A DNA stretch of 64,000 bases, from NCBI RefSeq assembly GCF_910592395.1, contig NC_088317.1, positions 3,968,001-4,032,000 of the forward strand. The letters are read 5' to 3'. The translations under genes and the position numbers were made by a program. The notes beneath the pieces were generated by a model. The model was given only the letters and a program-made list of their open reading frames with translations, searched no databases and had not been told where the DNA came from. The DNA is from Lineus longissimus (Eukaryota > Nemertea > Pilidiophora > Heteronemertea > Lineidae). This document shows, one piece after another, positions 52,688 through 63,265 of the stretch (positions within the stretch are counted from its first letter, which is position 1; every line of letters starts with the position of its first letter).

Positions 52688-53370
52688 CATTGTTTCTGCA
52701 CATAAGCCAATGCAAATAGATACGAGACAACATTAAGATGATATACTACGAAGAGATAGTAATTTTGCCCTCGACAGCTCTTGAATGTCATAGACTTATC
52801 GCAAACTCAATCCCCACAGATTTACAGTTCCTCGACAAAGGATATGTAAGATTACTTCAAGAAAGCGACAATGCCTTTTCATGATTTTCAAATATTGTAA
52901 ACAGAATCACACTTGCCCTAACATAAGAACTCGGAAGAAAGCACAGTATAGATTATTGCACAAAATATCAATAGCATAAATCACACGCATTCCCGCCAGG
53001 CAAGATTGATTATGAAAACAAGAGAATGATCCAGGCAGGAAACCCTTCACAGGTGTACCATTATTCAACGAATATTAACCTTTCTCCTCGGGAGACAAGT
53101 GTTTGAAAGGTTGCATGGTATGTAATAAAACCCGGCATTCGGTGCACCTGTTTGGGCCTAGACTACATGATAATGAATACAAATTCAGCTGCATAGGACG
53201 AAATGTTAACATCACAAATTGCACATCAGCTTTACAGACTGCATCAACACAAATTACTTATTACTTATTTTGTTCACTAACTACTAGTTGTGACACCACA
53301 CAGGGGTAAACGAACGCAGTGGCGTTAAATACATGTGTAGGCCCTGTGCAAGTAATCGAACATGCTAATA

Positions 53371-53428
53371 GTCACCATGGTTACATGTGGTTGCCATGGA
53401 AATGCATAGCAACAGTTACCATGGTTAC
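53371..53428. promoter_or_regulatory. Cluster of three CCATGG-centred X-box-like palindromes
   Basis: GTCACCATGGTTAC (53371-53384), GTTGCCATGGAAAT (53390-53403) and GTTACCATGGTTAC (53415-53428). The last, read on the minus strand (GTAACCATGGTAAC), fits the RFX X-box consensus GTNRCC N0-3 RGYAAC fully. Confidence 0.4.
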
Positions 53429-56336
53429 GCATAGTGACATCAGCAATGTGACATAAATTAAACCTAAGCATGTACATCTTTTACTATGGTAACAAGCAAG
53501 ACTAGTTTTTGCAACTGGCATGCAAGAGAAATACTTCGCTAAATACGATTTTTAGATACTGTTCATCAAAGGCTATTGAAAAATGCCCTTTCCAAACCAC
53601 GAATGCTGATGTAGCTCTTAGCATACATGTTCTTTTCATTAACAATTAAGTTAGATATCACTGTTATACTTATCACTTTTTTTCAACCAAAATTCTTTGC
53701 TTTTAAAAAGTTTAATGATTAGATATACGTAACAACTACAAAATATTAAGCTGTGTTAGAAAAGCTAATAAGAATACTGATTTAAGAAAATGCTTACAAC
53801 TGCAACTCACACTTCAAAAAAGGCAGAAGAAATTGCAACACAAAACCAACAAAAGGCAGTCTCACTCTTTTTCACAAAAAAACCTCCAAAGACAATAATA
53901 TCATGTTCATTTGACTTGATTGTAATGACTTAATTGCTCAATTATTAAGTAAATTCAGGTAAGCAGTGAAATATTGACAGCTTTTGGGACTTAAAAAGGA
54001 AATATTGGAAATGTGATCTCTTGGACTACTGACTAGGATAGAAATGCTTTATATGATGTAACAAGTGATTTGATCACAGCGGAAAACCGCAGCGCATTTT
54101 TGCGGGAAGCCGCATCACTTTCTCGCGTTCCACAGGGTTTGTGGTCGGATACAATTGCCGTGCCAATAACTTACATCAAATCTAATCCAACGCCTGTGAA
54201 AAATCTGCAATTTCCCACGTTGGCTGGCTCTTCCCGCTGTTGTGGAAATGAAGCTTAATGCCTGAGAAACAAGCCTGAACAAGGCAAGGGGGAAGTTACT
54301 TCAAATTAACAGACCAGTATCTGAGATAAATGGGTCAAAACAATACAGGATCTACTCTCTACCAAATGAAACAAATGGTCCAAACTTTTATGGAATGTAC
54401 AATAAATGTAGAGAAAAGATTTTAGAGGGATATTCTAAAACACCTTGGTTGTGATGTTTTTATTTTATAGTGGATTATGTATAAGTTCCGGACACCAGAC
54501 TGCATCATTCTTTGACAAAATGGACAACAAATTTAGAAAGCAACAAGATTTTAGCATTGAAATATATGAACAAGTGCAGAAAGACGGAGACAAGTTTTTG
54601 GGCATACAACAGTAAGCACATATTACTAGAAATGCATAAGCACATGACTTAGTATACTATTGCTTTCACCCATATTGGCCTATTGCAATGTCTGTAATAA
54701 AGAGAAAAAAATCTTTGGATAGTTCTCAGTTGGAACGTTTCGCCAAGTAGCAAGAGTAATAATTTATCAATAGCCCCGTTGTCAGAGATTAGCTCATTTA
54801 AAGGTGGGCGACTTCTTTTAGAGTTGAGGTTGCATCCTGGCAACCAGATATTTTACCCTTTTCCTGCAAAATACATCGGAGGACTACTGGCGACGAGCAC
54901 CTTATGCGCTATTTACTGAGTTTCATTGAAGAGATTGTCTGCTACGTAGTTTTCCTGCCTACTGATAGATGGCGTGTTGGTAGTTGATCGCTTCTGTGGT
55001 AGTTTCGAAGAATCTTACTCTTCGCTGTGTCAAGCAATAGTCTTTAAAAACTGGTGATTTTAGTCCCGGCAATTGAGCAATGACAAAATGACGAGCGATC
55101 GCATTTAACCAGTCAGTGACTGCGTCTGAACCACAATCATCATGTTTTCATGGATATGTCGCAGCGACTAGAATTGTGGGGGGCTCAACACACAACAAGA
55201 ATGCGCCAGAATTATCTTTGAAAGCAAAAAGTTGAAATCAGAAAAGCATTTTGGCTTGATTGACTTTGACCACCAGACGAGATCTAGTACTCGCTCATCT
55301 CACCATTCAACAATATATATTGACCTTATTCGAAATACTGGAAATAACCTGCAAAAGATTCCTGATAAACTTGCACGAAATTGAACTGGGGTATACAATG
55401 TTTAAGTAACCTTCGTGTTCACTGGCTAAAAACTAGAACAGGAACACACTAAAAAAAAGAATTTTAAAGTGTCTTAATTCTCATGAAATACACACCTCAA
55501 AGAATACCTAGGCATTACTTTCATGATGATCTACATTATAAAGTCACGCTGGAATGGTAGGAATTGAACTGTATGTCAAGAATGGATGAAATGGATATTT
55601 ACAATTTTGTGAGTTTTGTCATTATGGTGCAAAAAACCTGACCTATCTACATGTGTACATGTACTCAGTGTGACTTCTTTGTTTACGATTGGAAAAACTG
55701 TGTTGACGCAATTAAGCTAGTCAACGGGTGCCTGTACAAAAGCCCTATTTTACATGTACATGCAATGTGAGACACAACCGACTTAATGGCGTTAACACAG
55801 TATCACAGTATTCCATGTTGTTCATAGTGCATCTTAAGTTACTTTTTTAGCAGGGAATTTACAACGCTGATTTGACCAGCAGTAGGTTGAGAAAGTATGC
55901 TCTCATTGCCATTTCTGGTCACCAGTGGTCAATTAGGGGCTAAACTTGCCCTATGAATCAATATAATTGCATAGGGTCCATATAATGACATAAACCCAAT
56001 TTAGCCATACAGTCACTAGCAATGATCTGCATGATACTTCAACTCTACTTCAATGTTGCCGCAAGCACAAATTGCAACCTGACATTCCCTGCTATTGAAG
56101 TTTTAGAAAAAATTGATTTCGTTCACCTAAATCATTCAAAAAGCTTTGAAAACCACGAATTATAAGTTAGGAAACATCCCTTGTTCGTGCTGTGCAATAC
56201 ACTCTCCAAAAACAGAAGTACATGAATATTATAAAGTATCTCAACCACTCCACACAAGAAGTTCAAATCTCAAACTTTTGACAAATCTCTCACAACACAA
56301 TAACAAAATACCACAAAGGGTTAATAAAGAATACAA

Positions 56337-56732
56337 CTAGTGAATCTTGGCATGACCGTTTACGTTCTCCGATATATTGTTTTTCGCATCGATATTGTTC
56401 GACGCGCCATGCCTCTCCGTTGCATTGTGGTTATTTTCCGTTGACGGCGCGGTACTCTCCGGCGATGGCTTTATCAGATTGCACAAAAGCTCCCACGCTT
56501 TAACCTCTTCGATTTGTTCTTGGGCGTCACCTGTGACCGCGACACTTTTATCGTCTGATGGGAATAAGTTTTTCCGCAGGGGTACGACACTACTGCAAAG
56601 TAACGTGTATATCTTTCCGTGGATCATTAGGAGGAGCCCCTGGTGACAAACCGCTGCTATTCTGTAATATTTCCCATAAAATGGATCCGATATAGCTGGA
56701 CACAGCATATTGTTCAAATTAACCTCCGTGTT
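56337..56732 (-). CDS. TMEM164: TMEM164 coding exon 5 (residues 220-350), stop codon
   Basis: Begins [20 protein letters not shown], then [16 protein letters not shown]. From about residue 263 it is a hydrophilic tail ending [10 protein letters not shown] and TAG at 56337-56339. The tail has no clear vertebrate counterpart. Confidence 0.93.
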   Translation of the reverse strand, partial: NTEVNLNNMLCPAISDPFYGKYYRIAAVCHQGLLLMIHGKIYTLLCSSVVPLRKNLFPSDDKSVAVTGDAQEQIEEVKAWELLCNLIKPSPESTAPSTENNHNATERHGASNNIDAKNNISENVNGHAKIH

Positions 56733-59700
56733 CTGAAAAGAAAAGGTTTAAAATTCTGATTGACTGATTAAAGATGGTATTTATGACAAGGAGAGTTAAA
56801 CAAAATATTGAGTTTACAGCTGAGCGATAGCTAGGACATTATTAGCTCTATAAACGATACTGGCCAATTGTAATGTAAGTAGGAGGAAACTGGAGACCCC
56901 AGAGGAAACATACGCTGTCGATACTGGCCAATTGTAATGTAAGTAGGAGGAAAATGGAGACCCCAGAGGAAACATACACTGTCGATATTGGCCAATTGTA
57001 ATGTAAGTAGGAGGAAACTGGAGACCCCGGAGGAAACATACGCTGTCGATATTGGCCAATTGTAATGTAAGTAGGAGGAAACTGGAGACCCCAGAGGAAA
57101 CATACGCTGTCGATATTGGCCAATTGTAATGTAAGTAGGAGGAAACTGGAGACCCCGGAGGAAACATACGCTGTCGATATTGGCCAATTGTAATGTAAGA
57201 AGGAGGAAACTGGAGACCCCGGAGGAAACATACGCTGTCGATATTGGCCAATTGTAATGTAAGTAGGAGGAAACTGGAGACCCCAGAGGGAACATACGCT
57301 GTCGATATTGGCCAATTGTAATGTAAGTAGGAGGAAACTGGAGACCCCGGAGGAAACATACACTGTCGATATTGGCCAATTGTAATGTAAGTAGGAGGAA
57401 ACTGGAGACCCCGGAGGAAACATACACTGTCGATATTGGCCAATTGTAATGTAAGTAGGAGGAAACTGGAGACCCCGGAGGAAACATACGCTGTCGATAT
57501 TGGCCAATTGTAATGTAAGTAGGAGGTAACTGGAGACCCCAGAGGGAACATACGCTGTCGATATTGGCCAATTGTAATGTAAGTAGGAGGAAACTGGAGA
57601 CCCCAGAGGAAACATACGCTGTCGATACTGGCCAATTGTAATGTAAGTAGGAGGAAAATGGAGACCCCAGAGGAAACATACACTGTCGATATTGGCCAAT
57701 TGTAATGTAAGTAGGAGGAAACTGGAGACCCCAGAGGAAACATACGCTGTCGATATTGGCCAATTGTAATGTAAGTAGGAGGAAACTGGAGACCCCGGAG
57801 GAAACATACGCTGTCGATATTGGCCAATTGTAATGTAAGTAGGAGGAAACTGGAGACCCCGGAGGAAACATACGCTGTCGATATTGGCCAATTGTAATGT
57901 AAGTAGGAGGAAACTGGAGACCCCAGAGGGAACATACGCTGTCGATATTGGCCAATTGTAATGTAAGTAGGAGGAAACTGGAGACCCCAGAGGAAACATA
58001 CGCTGTCGATATTGGCCAATTGTAATGTAAGTAGGAGGAAACTGGAGACCCCGGAGGAAACATACGCTGTCGATATTGGCCAATTGTAATGTAAGTAGGA
58101 GGAAACTGGAGACCCCGGAGGAAACATACGCTGTCGATATTGGCCAATTGTAATGTAAGTAGGAGGAAACTGGAGACCCCGGAGGAAACATACGCTGTCG
58201 ATATTGGCCAATTGTAATGTAAGTAGGAGGAAACTGGAGACCCCGGAGGAAACATACGCTGTCGATATTGGCCAATTGTAATGTAAGTAGGAGGAAACTG
58301 GAGACCCCGGAGGAAACATACGCTGTCGATATTGGCCAATTGTAATGTAAGTAGGAGGAAACTGGAGACCCCGGAGGAAACATACGCTGTCGATATTGGC
58401 CAATTGTAATGTAAGTAGGAGGAAACTGGAGACCCCGGAGGAAACATACACTGTCGATATTGGCCTCTCCATCACATAAGTGTAACGGGACTGACCAGGA
58501 ATCGAACCCTGGACCTCAGAGATCACAGGCGCTGATGCTTTTACTGGGCCATTCCAACAGCCCTGTAGGAGAGATGTCCTCCTCGCTGATCGATACTTAC
58601 AAAAGCCAGATAGTGTAGCGGCACAAAATGATAGGAGAAGAGTAAACCACTCGAGAGTAAACACCAGTTGAAGTCAAACAACGGCTCCACGGTGTACACG
58701 CCTGAAACAAGAAATAAAAACATTTATTGATCAATGTTTCTCTAAGAACCGAGTTTCAGCAAAGTCGTGTCCATAATAACATTGTGTACAACTCCAGTGA
58801 TTTCTATTTTCCAGGACCACCAGTAATAATGAACGCCGCACCCCTTTATAATAAACAGCGAAGGCCCACCATGACCAATCACCACGGTAACATTCATCGG
58901 AGCATTATTGGTTACAAGAAACTCATTCAGGTTGCAAATAGCTCAATCATAAATTATTCAACGATGTTGGTTTGGGTAGAATACATCAAGAAGCCATATT
59001 AATTTGTTGTTTGCGGAGGTGCTTTTCACTATAAATAAAGCTGGACGCTGTTTGTTGTGGCAAAAAAGCTGCGTTGATTAATTATATATATTGATTAAAG
59101 TATTTAATGTTCATTACTCTGGAGTTATACCACTTTGGTGTACAGGACGAATCAATGCCAGAAATCCACTAACTGGCCATAAAACAGATAAATCAGCAGA
59201 CCGAGCTTTTATGGTATGGCATGTACAAGCTGGGGCGAATAGCTTCAGGCTTTTTTTATCATACCGGTATAGTAAAGCATCAATTATGGCCAAGGTCCTT
59301 GTGTGGACCATGATGTCACCTATGATGGTCATGATGATGATGATGATAATGATGATGATGCCAGCTTTGATGATGATAATGATGATGATGATGATGATGA
59401 TTATTACGATAGCATGATTTTGGCTATGCATATCACTGCATTGTCAAGCTCCGTTTATACTCTACTTACCCCCGTGCCTTAACAGAAAGTATGGTATCAC
59501 AAGTATGAGGACGTGCTGGATATAGTACACGCCTGTTTCACAGGGAAGCTGAAAAACAAGAAGCAAATACATAAGTAAGGTAAGGTGGTACATTTATAGC
59601 CCTGGTGCAATAATAGCCCCTGTAGGTAGGGTGCTACCCTTGATATTCAAAACGTTTTGCCAGTGTGCAACACAAGGCAAAGTCGCCAGCAAATTAAAGT

Positions 59701-62700
59701 GGAAACTCTTTACAAAGCAAGGTAGCGTGGCTCTTCTGAGGTAGGGTGGCAAGCTTCCAAGACAAATGGTCTTGTTGAGAACACTGGTATCTGAGTAGCA
59801 AAAATTGTTATTTAACCGGTAACATCATACAAGTTAGTTCATTCATTGCCTCTACTTACTAATCTTGTATTGATGACAGGGAAGATCATGGCAAGGGGCG
59901 CTCCATTTAACATATGCATATGTAATCGGAACATGAATGTTGTGAACTGATTGGCTGGCGCGGACAACAGGAATATCTGAAAAACAATACAAATTCTCGC
60001 AATGATTTCTGGGAAATATGCCCCGATCCCTAACTGGATTTTTTCATCGTTGAAAACAACTACATCATCATATTGCGGCGTGTTTTGAATAATAATTCGT
60101 CACAGTATAGTGGTTTTCATGATTTGAAAACCGATTTGGATGTGGGTGAATCATCCTGTAACGTCAAGTTTTTTTACTCTTTTCAAAAACAAGTCCTTGG
60201 TCAATGAAAACCTCCCTCCTACCAACGATGACAAGCCGTCTTCAGCTACTTTATTTTGCAAGGCCTGCATTCAGATTACACCTCATCAACCCATAATGAT
60301 GCTCCCGAGGATAACTAAGCGGCCGAATGTCGATGTGCTGGTCGCCAGACAAGAATCCATGATGAGGTGGACACAGGGGAACACATAAAACAGCCACAGT
60401 GGAACCGCTTTTAACAGACACCTCTCTATTATAGACACCCTATCAATTCTTAAAGAAACTACAATGCAGTTTTGGTTCCGCATAGGTTGTTCCCATTTGA
60501 TTTGACCTCTCTAATCAGGACACCTTTGTATCAAGGAGACCACTTTTCAGGACCAAGGGTGTCCTTAATAGAGAGGTTCTACTGTACTGTAGTTCAAATG
60601 TACTACATGTACAGCAGAAGTCACTGTCTGCTGATGGGTATGCTACAGAGTGCATCATCGCCAATTGGCCTTCATTCACTTCAAATCCAATATCTGCACA
60701 CAGTGGCACCATAACAACATACGTATTCGCACTGTTGTATCTGTTTAGAACTGCACATCAAGTGAGTCAATAATCAAGGTCAATAATGTAGAGTTGTAGT
60801 AAAGTGCACTGTAACAAACTACAAACTATACATCAAGTCATTTTTGTTATCAAGCCAGCATCAAAGGAAATGTGACAACAACTCAAACTAAACCAATTGG
60901 AAAGATTTCAAATGCTGTTCTGCTGTTCTCATGAACCAGCAATGTTTGCTGAACTGCATTTATACATAGTTTGCATTTTACAAGGCTGGTATTCTTGAGC
61001 TGTGGCATGATCGTCCATTTGCAGCTTCAACTCGTTTTGGTTATCAGCCCAGCTCATCAGAAATAAACCTGATATGACAGCTAACCTGAAAGCAATTAGA
61101 AGGAATTATCACATTTCAAATGGTCCGCCAAATCAAATGTGATCATGTTTCCTCCGCTTTGCGCATAACCTCATCTTTGTGAGGTCCTGATGAGCCTAGA
61201 TGTTGATGTGCTGGTACTGGAAGCCTTGGTCAGACATGAATCCATGATGGACCCAGGGAACTCCATCCCGACTCTCATGGATTTATACTCCATTGGTCTC
61301 GACAGGGAAATTATAAAATGAGTGATTACCAGATTCTGCACAATGCCAATGACAGAAGTCACCATCTGCTACAATAAATATACACAGACCGTCAAATCCA
61401 ATGATACGTGCATATTGTGTGCTGTAACTATGTGACACAATAGTGACAGTGTACATGTACTCTACATGTACATAGTTGTTTGTAAAGTGATAATTTTCAG
61501 CAATATTGATAGGCTCCATGTGGGTATTCCACCAGCTTCAATCCATTTTTGTTATCATTCCATCTTTAGAAATAAAGAACTGTTGACAGCAAGCCAACAG
61601 CGATTTGAAAGGATTATCATATTTAAAATGTGCAGCCTCATCCGAAAATGTTTTCTTAACGACTGAGCTAATGCCAACTTCATCCTCCTGAGGATCTGTG
61701 TGAAGGCAAGATGATGCGTTGCTTGCCTGACAAGAGCCCATGATGGCATGGGCCCAGGGGAACTAATAAAACACCAGCTTTGTAGGCAAGATAAGTCACT
61801 GTCTGCTACTTCACTGGCAACATGCACAAAATGTATTGATCTGTCGACGGTTTAGACAACATTGGTCTGACAGCCTCACAGCAATTTGTTTTGTGCCAGT
61901 GCTAGTGCTATTTGGTCAAAAAGGTCAAAATTAGCTCCTTGGTTTCACAGCAAAAGAGACCAATGCTTTGAAATGACCACTGTTCTGGTTCTGGTTGATA
62001 CTGGGACGTGGTCATCATGTTGACTGTTATGCCCAGGGCCTTTCGACCAAAGATGTTGAGTCCAAGCAAGCAACTCCTGTTTCTCACTAGGTGGGGTCTT
62101 GGCGAAAGCACTACAAGGAACTTTTGTAAAATCTCATCTGTATGTACATCTGCATGGATGCAGTGATCAATTTCAAGGCTTCACACCAAGTTGCCAATTG
62201 GGCAACTTCAAAGGAGCTGGTCATGCATTTGACCAAAAACCAGTACTAGTAGTCCTCAAATGGCAATGTAATTTTTGGAAAAAGACAAAATAACTGGTTG
62301 CAAGTAGAACAAACTGGCTCTTCAAAAGAAGTTGCCAGCATCTCCAGCAACTGCTAAAGTCTAACCCCGGTGTGATTGTTTCACTTGTATTAGTATTAGC
62401 CATCTATTATTGAAAAAAACGTGAGTTTTGCACAATGAAATATAGAATTTGTACCAGGAACTTGTAATCAGAAGGTAATCAAATACAGATTGAGACCGAG
62501 AGAGTTGACACAAGACTGATATGGTGTCTTTTTCTTCACATGACATGACTACTACATTTTGTACCAGGAACCATTCTTATGTTCAGGCAACCACCAGTGA
62601 CATCACACATGTCATTAGAATAATTTGGTCACCTTGTTTGAAAGTCAAATGTCCTTAATAGAGAGGTGTCCACTGCGGGAGGTTCAACTGTGTTATGTCA

Positions 62701-63233
62701 TTTTAAATTGAAGAAAGAAAATATAGGACAGGGGAGTAGCTATCCTTTCTGTATTGATTCAGACAGCTCTGGTATTTGGGAAGATATCATTTTTCTCCCT
62801 AGGTGTCTGAAGTGGGGTGTGGGGAGGGGGTGAGATATTATGCCGTGAAGGAGTTACGAAAATACCTCCTTACCTGAATCATGCTGACCAAGTGACAAGG
62901 ATTGAGAATATAAATCAACTGCTTGGTGGCGAATTTGAATCCAAGTTCCACACCGAATGTCAGACACATCATCATCAAAAGTACTCGTCGCCCTACCCAG
63001 TCGCTGGACTCTGGTTTGAGGGTCTTTGGTAATTTAACTCGTTTCAGCGCACAATAGGCTTCGAAAAGTCCCAGTATGCCCATTAGTACACTCTCCGTGA
63101 TTCGTTGCGCGAGACTGATGAAGTTCACACATTCTGGGCCGCCATTTCCGGGTAGGGTGTGATCCACGCCTTTGAATGTCCACTCGTAGATTTCGTACCA
63201 GGAGAGAGATCGAATAGGGTCTCGTCCAGCCAT
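56337..63233 (-). CDS. TMEM164: TMEM164 homologue, five coding exons
   Basis: Multi-pass membrane protein. The family has been reported as an acyltransferase with a cysteine active centre that makes arachidonoyl ether phospholipids and promotes ferroptosis. Joined exons give 1053 nt, 350 residues plus stop. Diagnostic stretches: [20 protein letters not shown] near the N-terminus, [26 protein letters not shown] (Cys113, candidate catalytic Cys), [22 protein letters not shown] and [14 protein letters not shown]. Hydrophobic segments lie around 45-63, 83-101 and repeatedly after. Human TMEM164 is 297 residues; the excess here is a hydrophilic C-terminal tail of about 90 residues rich in Asn, Glu and Ser. 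A splice acceptor 33 nt before the ATG implies a 5' UTR exon further upstream. Confidence 0.93.
56855..58465. repeat. 64-bp minisatellite, 25 copies without indels
   Basis: CGATATTGGCC recurs every 64 bp from 56855 to 58455 (25 x 64 = 1600), plus a 10-bp partial copy. Units differ by single bases only. It fills most of the 1868-bp last intron of TMEM164. The unit has no stop codon in any minus frame and 64 is not a multiple of three, which creates overlapping minus ORFs of 511-616 residues that are not genes. Confidence 0.97.
58466..58565 (-). mobile_element. tRNA-derived SINE head bordering the minisatellite
   Basis: On the minus strand GGAATGGCCCAGTAAAAG (A-box-like) and GGTTCGATTCCTGG (B box), then GTCCCGTTACACTTATGTGA and straight into the first minisatellite unit. 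Same head as at 31441. Confidence 0.65.
58601..58701 (-). CDS. TMEM164: TMEM164 coding exon 4 (residues 186-219)
   Basis: Encodes [20 protein letters not shown] and [13 protein letters not shown], matching [20 protein letters not shown]. Donor GTAAGT. Confidence 0.93.
58702..59469. other. TMEM164 intron with trinucleotide tract
   Basis: No exon seen besides a (GAT)n/(GATAAT) tract at 59328-59404, which produces a Met/Ile-rich spurious ORF. Confidence 0.7.
59328..59404. repeat. (GAT)n microsatellite
   Basis: Interrupted GATGATGAT tracts with GATAAT and CCAGCTTT interruptions. Confidence 0.9.
59470..59548 (-). CDS. TMEM164: TMEM164 coding exon 3 (residues 160-185)
   Basis: Encodes [20 protein letters not shown] and FLLRHG, ending in phase 1. 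Confidence 0.93.
59577..59645. mobile_element. Repeat family C end
   Basis: AAGGTAAGGTGGTACATTTA and TAGCCCTGGTGCAATAATAG resemble the termini at 7494 and, inverted, 52352. Confidence 0.5.
59860..59976 (-). CDS. TMEM164: TMEM164 coding exon 2 (residues 121-159)
   Basis: Encodes [20 protein letters not shown] and [19 protein letters not shown]. Donor GTAAGT. Confidence 0.94.
60280..61830. repeat. Diverged three-copy repeat
   Basis: Shared blocks: CAGACAAGAATCCATGATG-type at about 60347, 61232 and 61727, a nearby AGGGGAACNNATAAAAC-type block in copies 1 and 3, and AGTCACTGTCTGCT-type at 60618, 61354 and 61793. Copies are unequal in length. Confidence 0.6.
60396..60586. mobile_element. MITE family A copy 7, near full length
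   Basis: From ACAGTGGAACCGCTTTTAAC to AATAGAGAGGTTCTACTGTA, with the internal GACCTCTCTAATCAGGACAC. Inserted in repeat copy 1 of the intron. Confidence 0.85.
62650..62693. mobile_element. MITE family A copy 8, fragment
   Basis: AATGTCCTTAATAGAGAGGT and a rearranged GGGAGGTTCAACTGTG end. Confidence 0.6.
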
Positions 63234-63265
63234 CTTGCCTCGTCTTCTACCAGTATTGGGAATTT
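62874..63265 (-). CDS. TMEM164: TMEM164 exon with start codon (residues 1-120)
   Basis: Acceptor TTGTCTTTCTAG ends just before 63265. The ATG is at 63233 in GGCAAGATGGC. Coding part ends ...LVSMIQ, donor GTAAGG, phase 0. The first 32 nt are 5' UTR. Confidence 0.93.

Larger units (their letters stand above)
49814..56336. other. Intergenic region between mTERF and TMEM164 (tail-to-tail)
   Basis: Contains a Penelope-like remnant, a foldback, a full MITE, a repeat family C end (52352-52428) and X-box-like palindromes, listed separately. 53.5-56.3 kb is AT-rich with no recognised gene. The 147-residue minus ORF at 50371-50814 is the shadow of the retroelement. Confidence 0.65.
59977..62873. other. 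TMEM164 intron 1 of the coding region (2.9 kb)
   Basis: Holds a diverged three-copy repeat, MITE family A copy 7 and a copy 8 fragment. No exon recognised. Confidence 0.6.

Noticed and set aside
56855-58465. CRISPR-like regular repeat array
   Set aside because: The units are contiguous 64-bp copies with no unique spacers, in an animal intron.
56814-58664. Three overlapping minus-strand ORFs of 616, 538 and 511 residues
   Set aside because: They are translations of the 64-bp minisatellite in three frames, inside an intron of TMEM164.
59091-59417. Met/Ile-rich ORFs on both strands
   Set aside because: Produced by the (GAT)n microsatellite.
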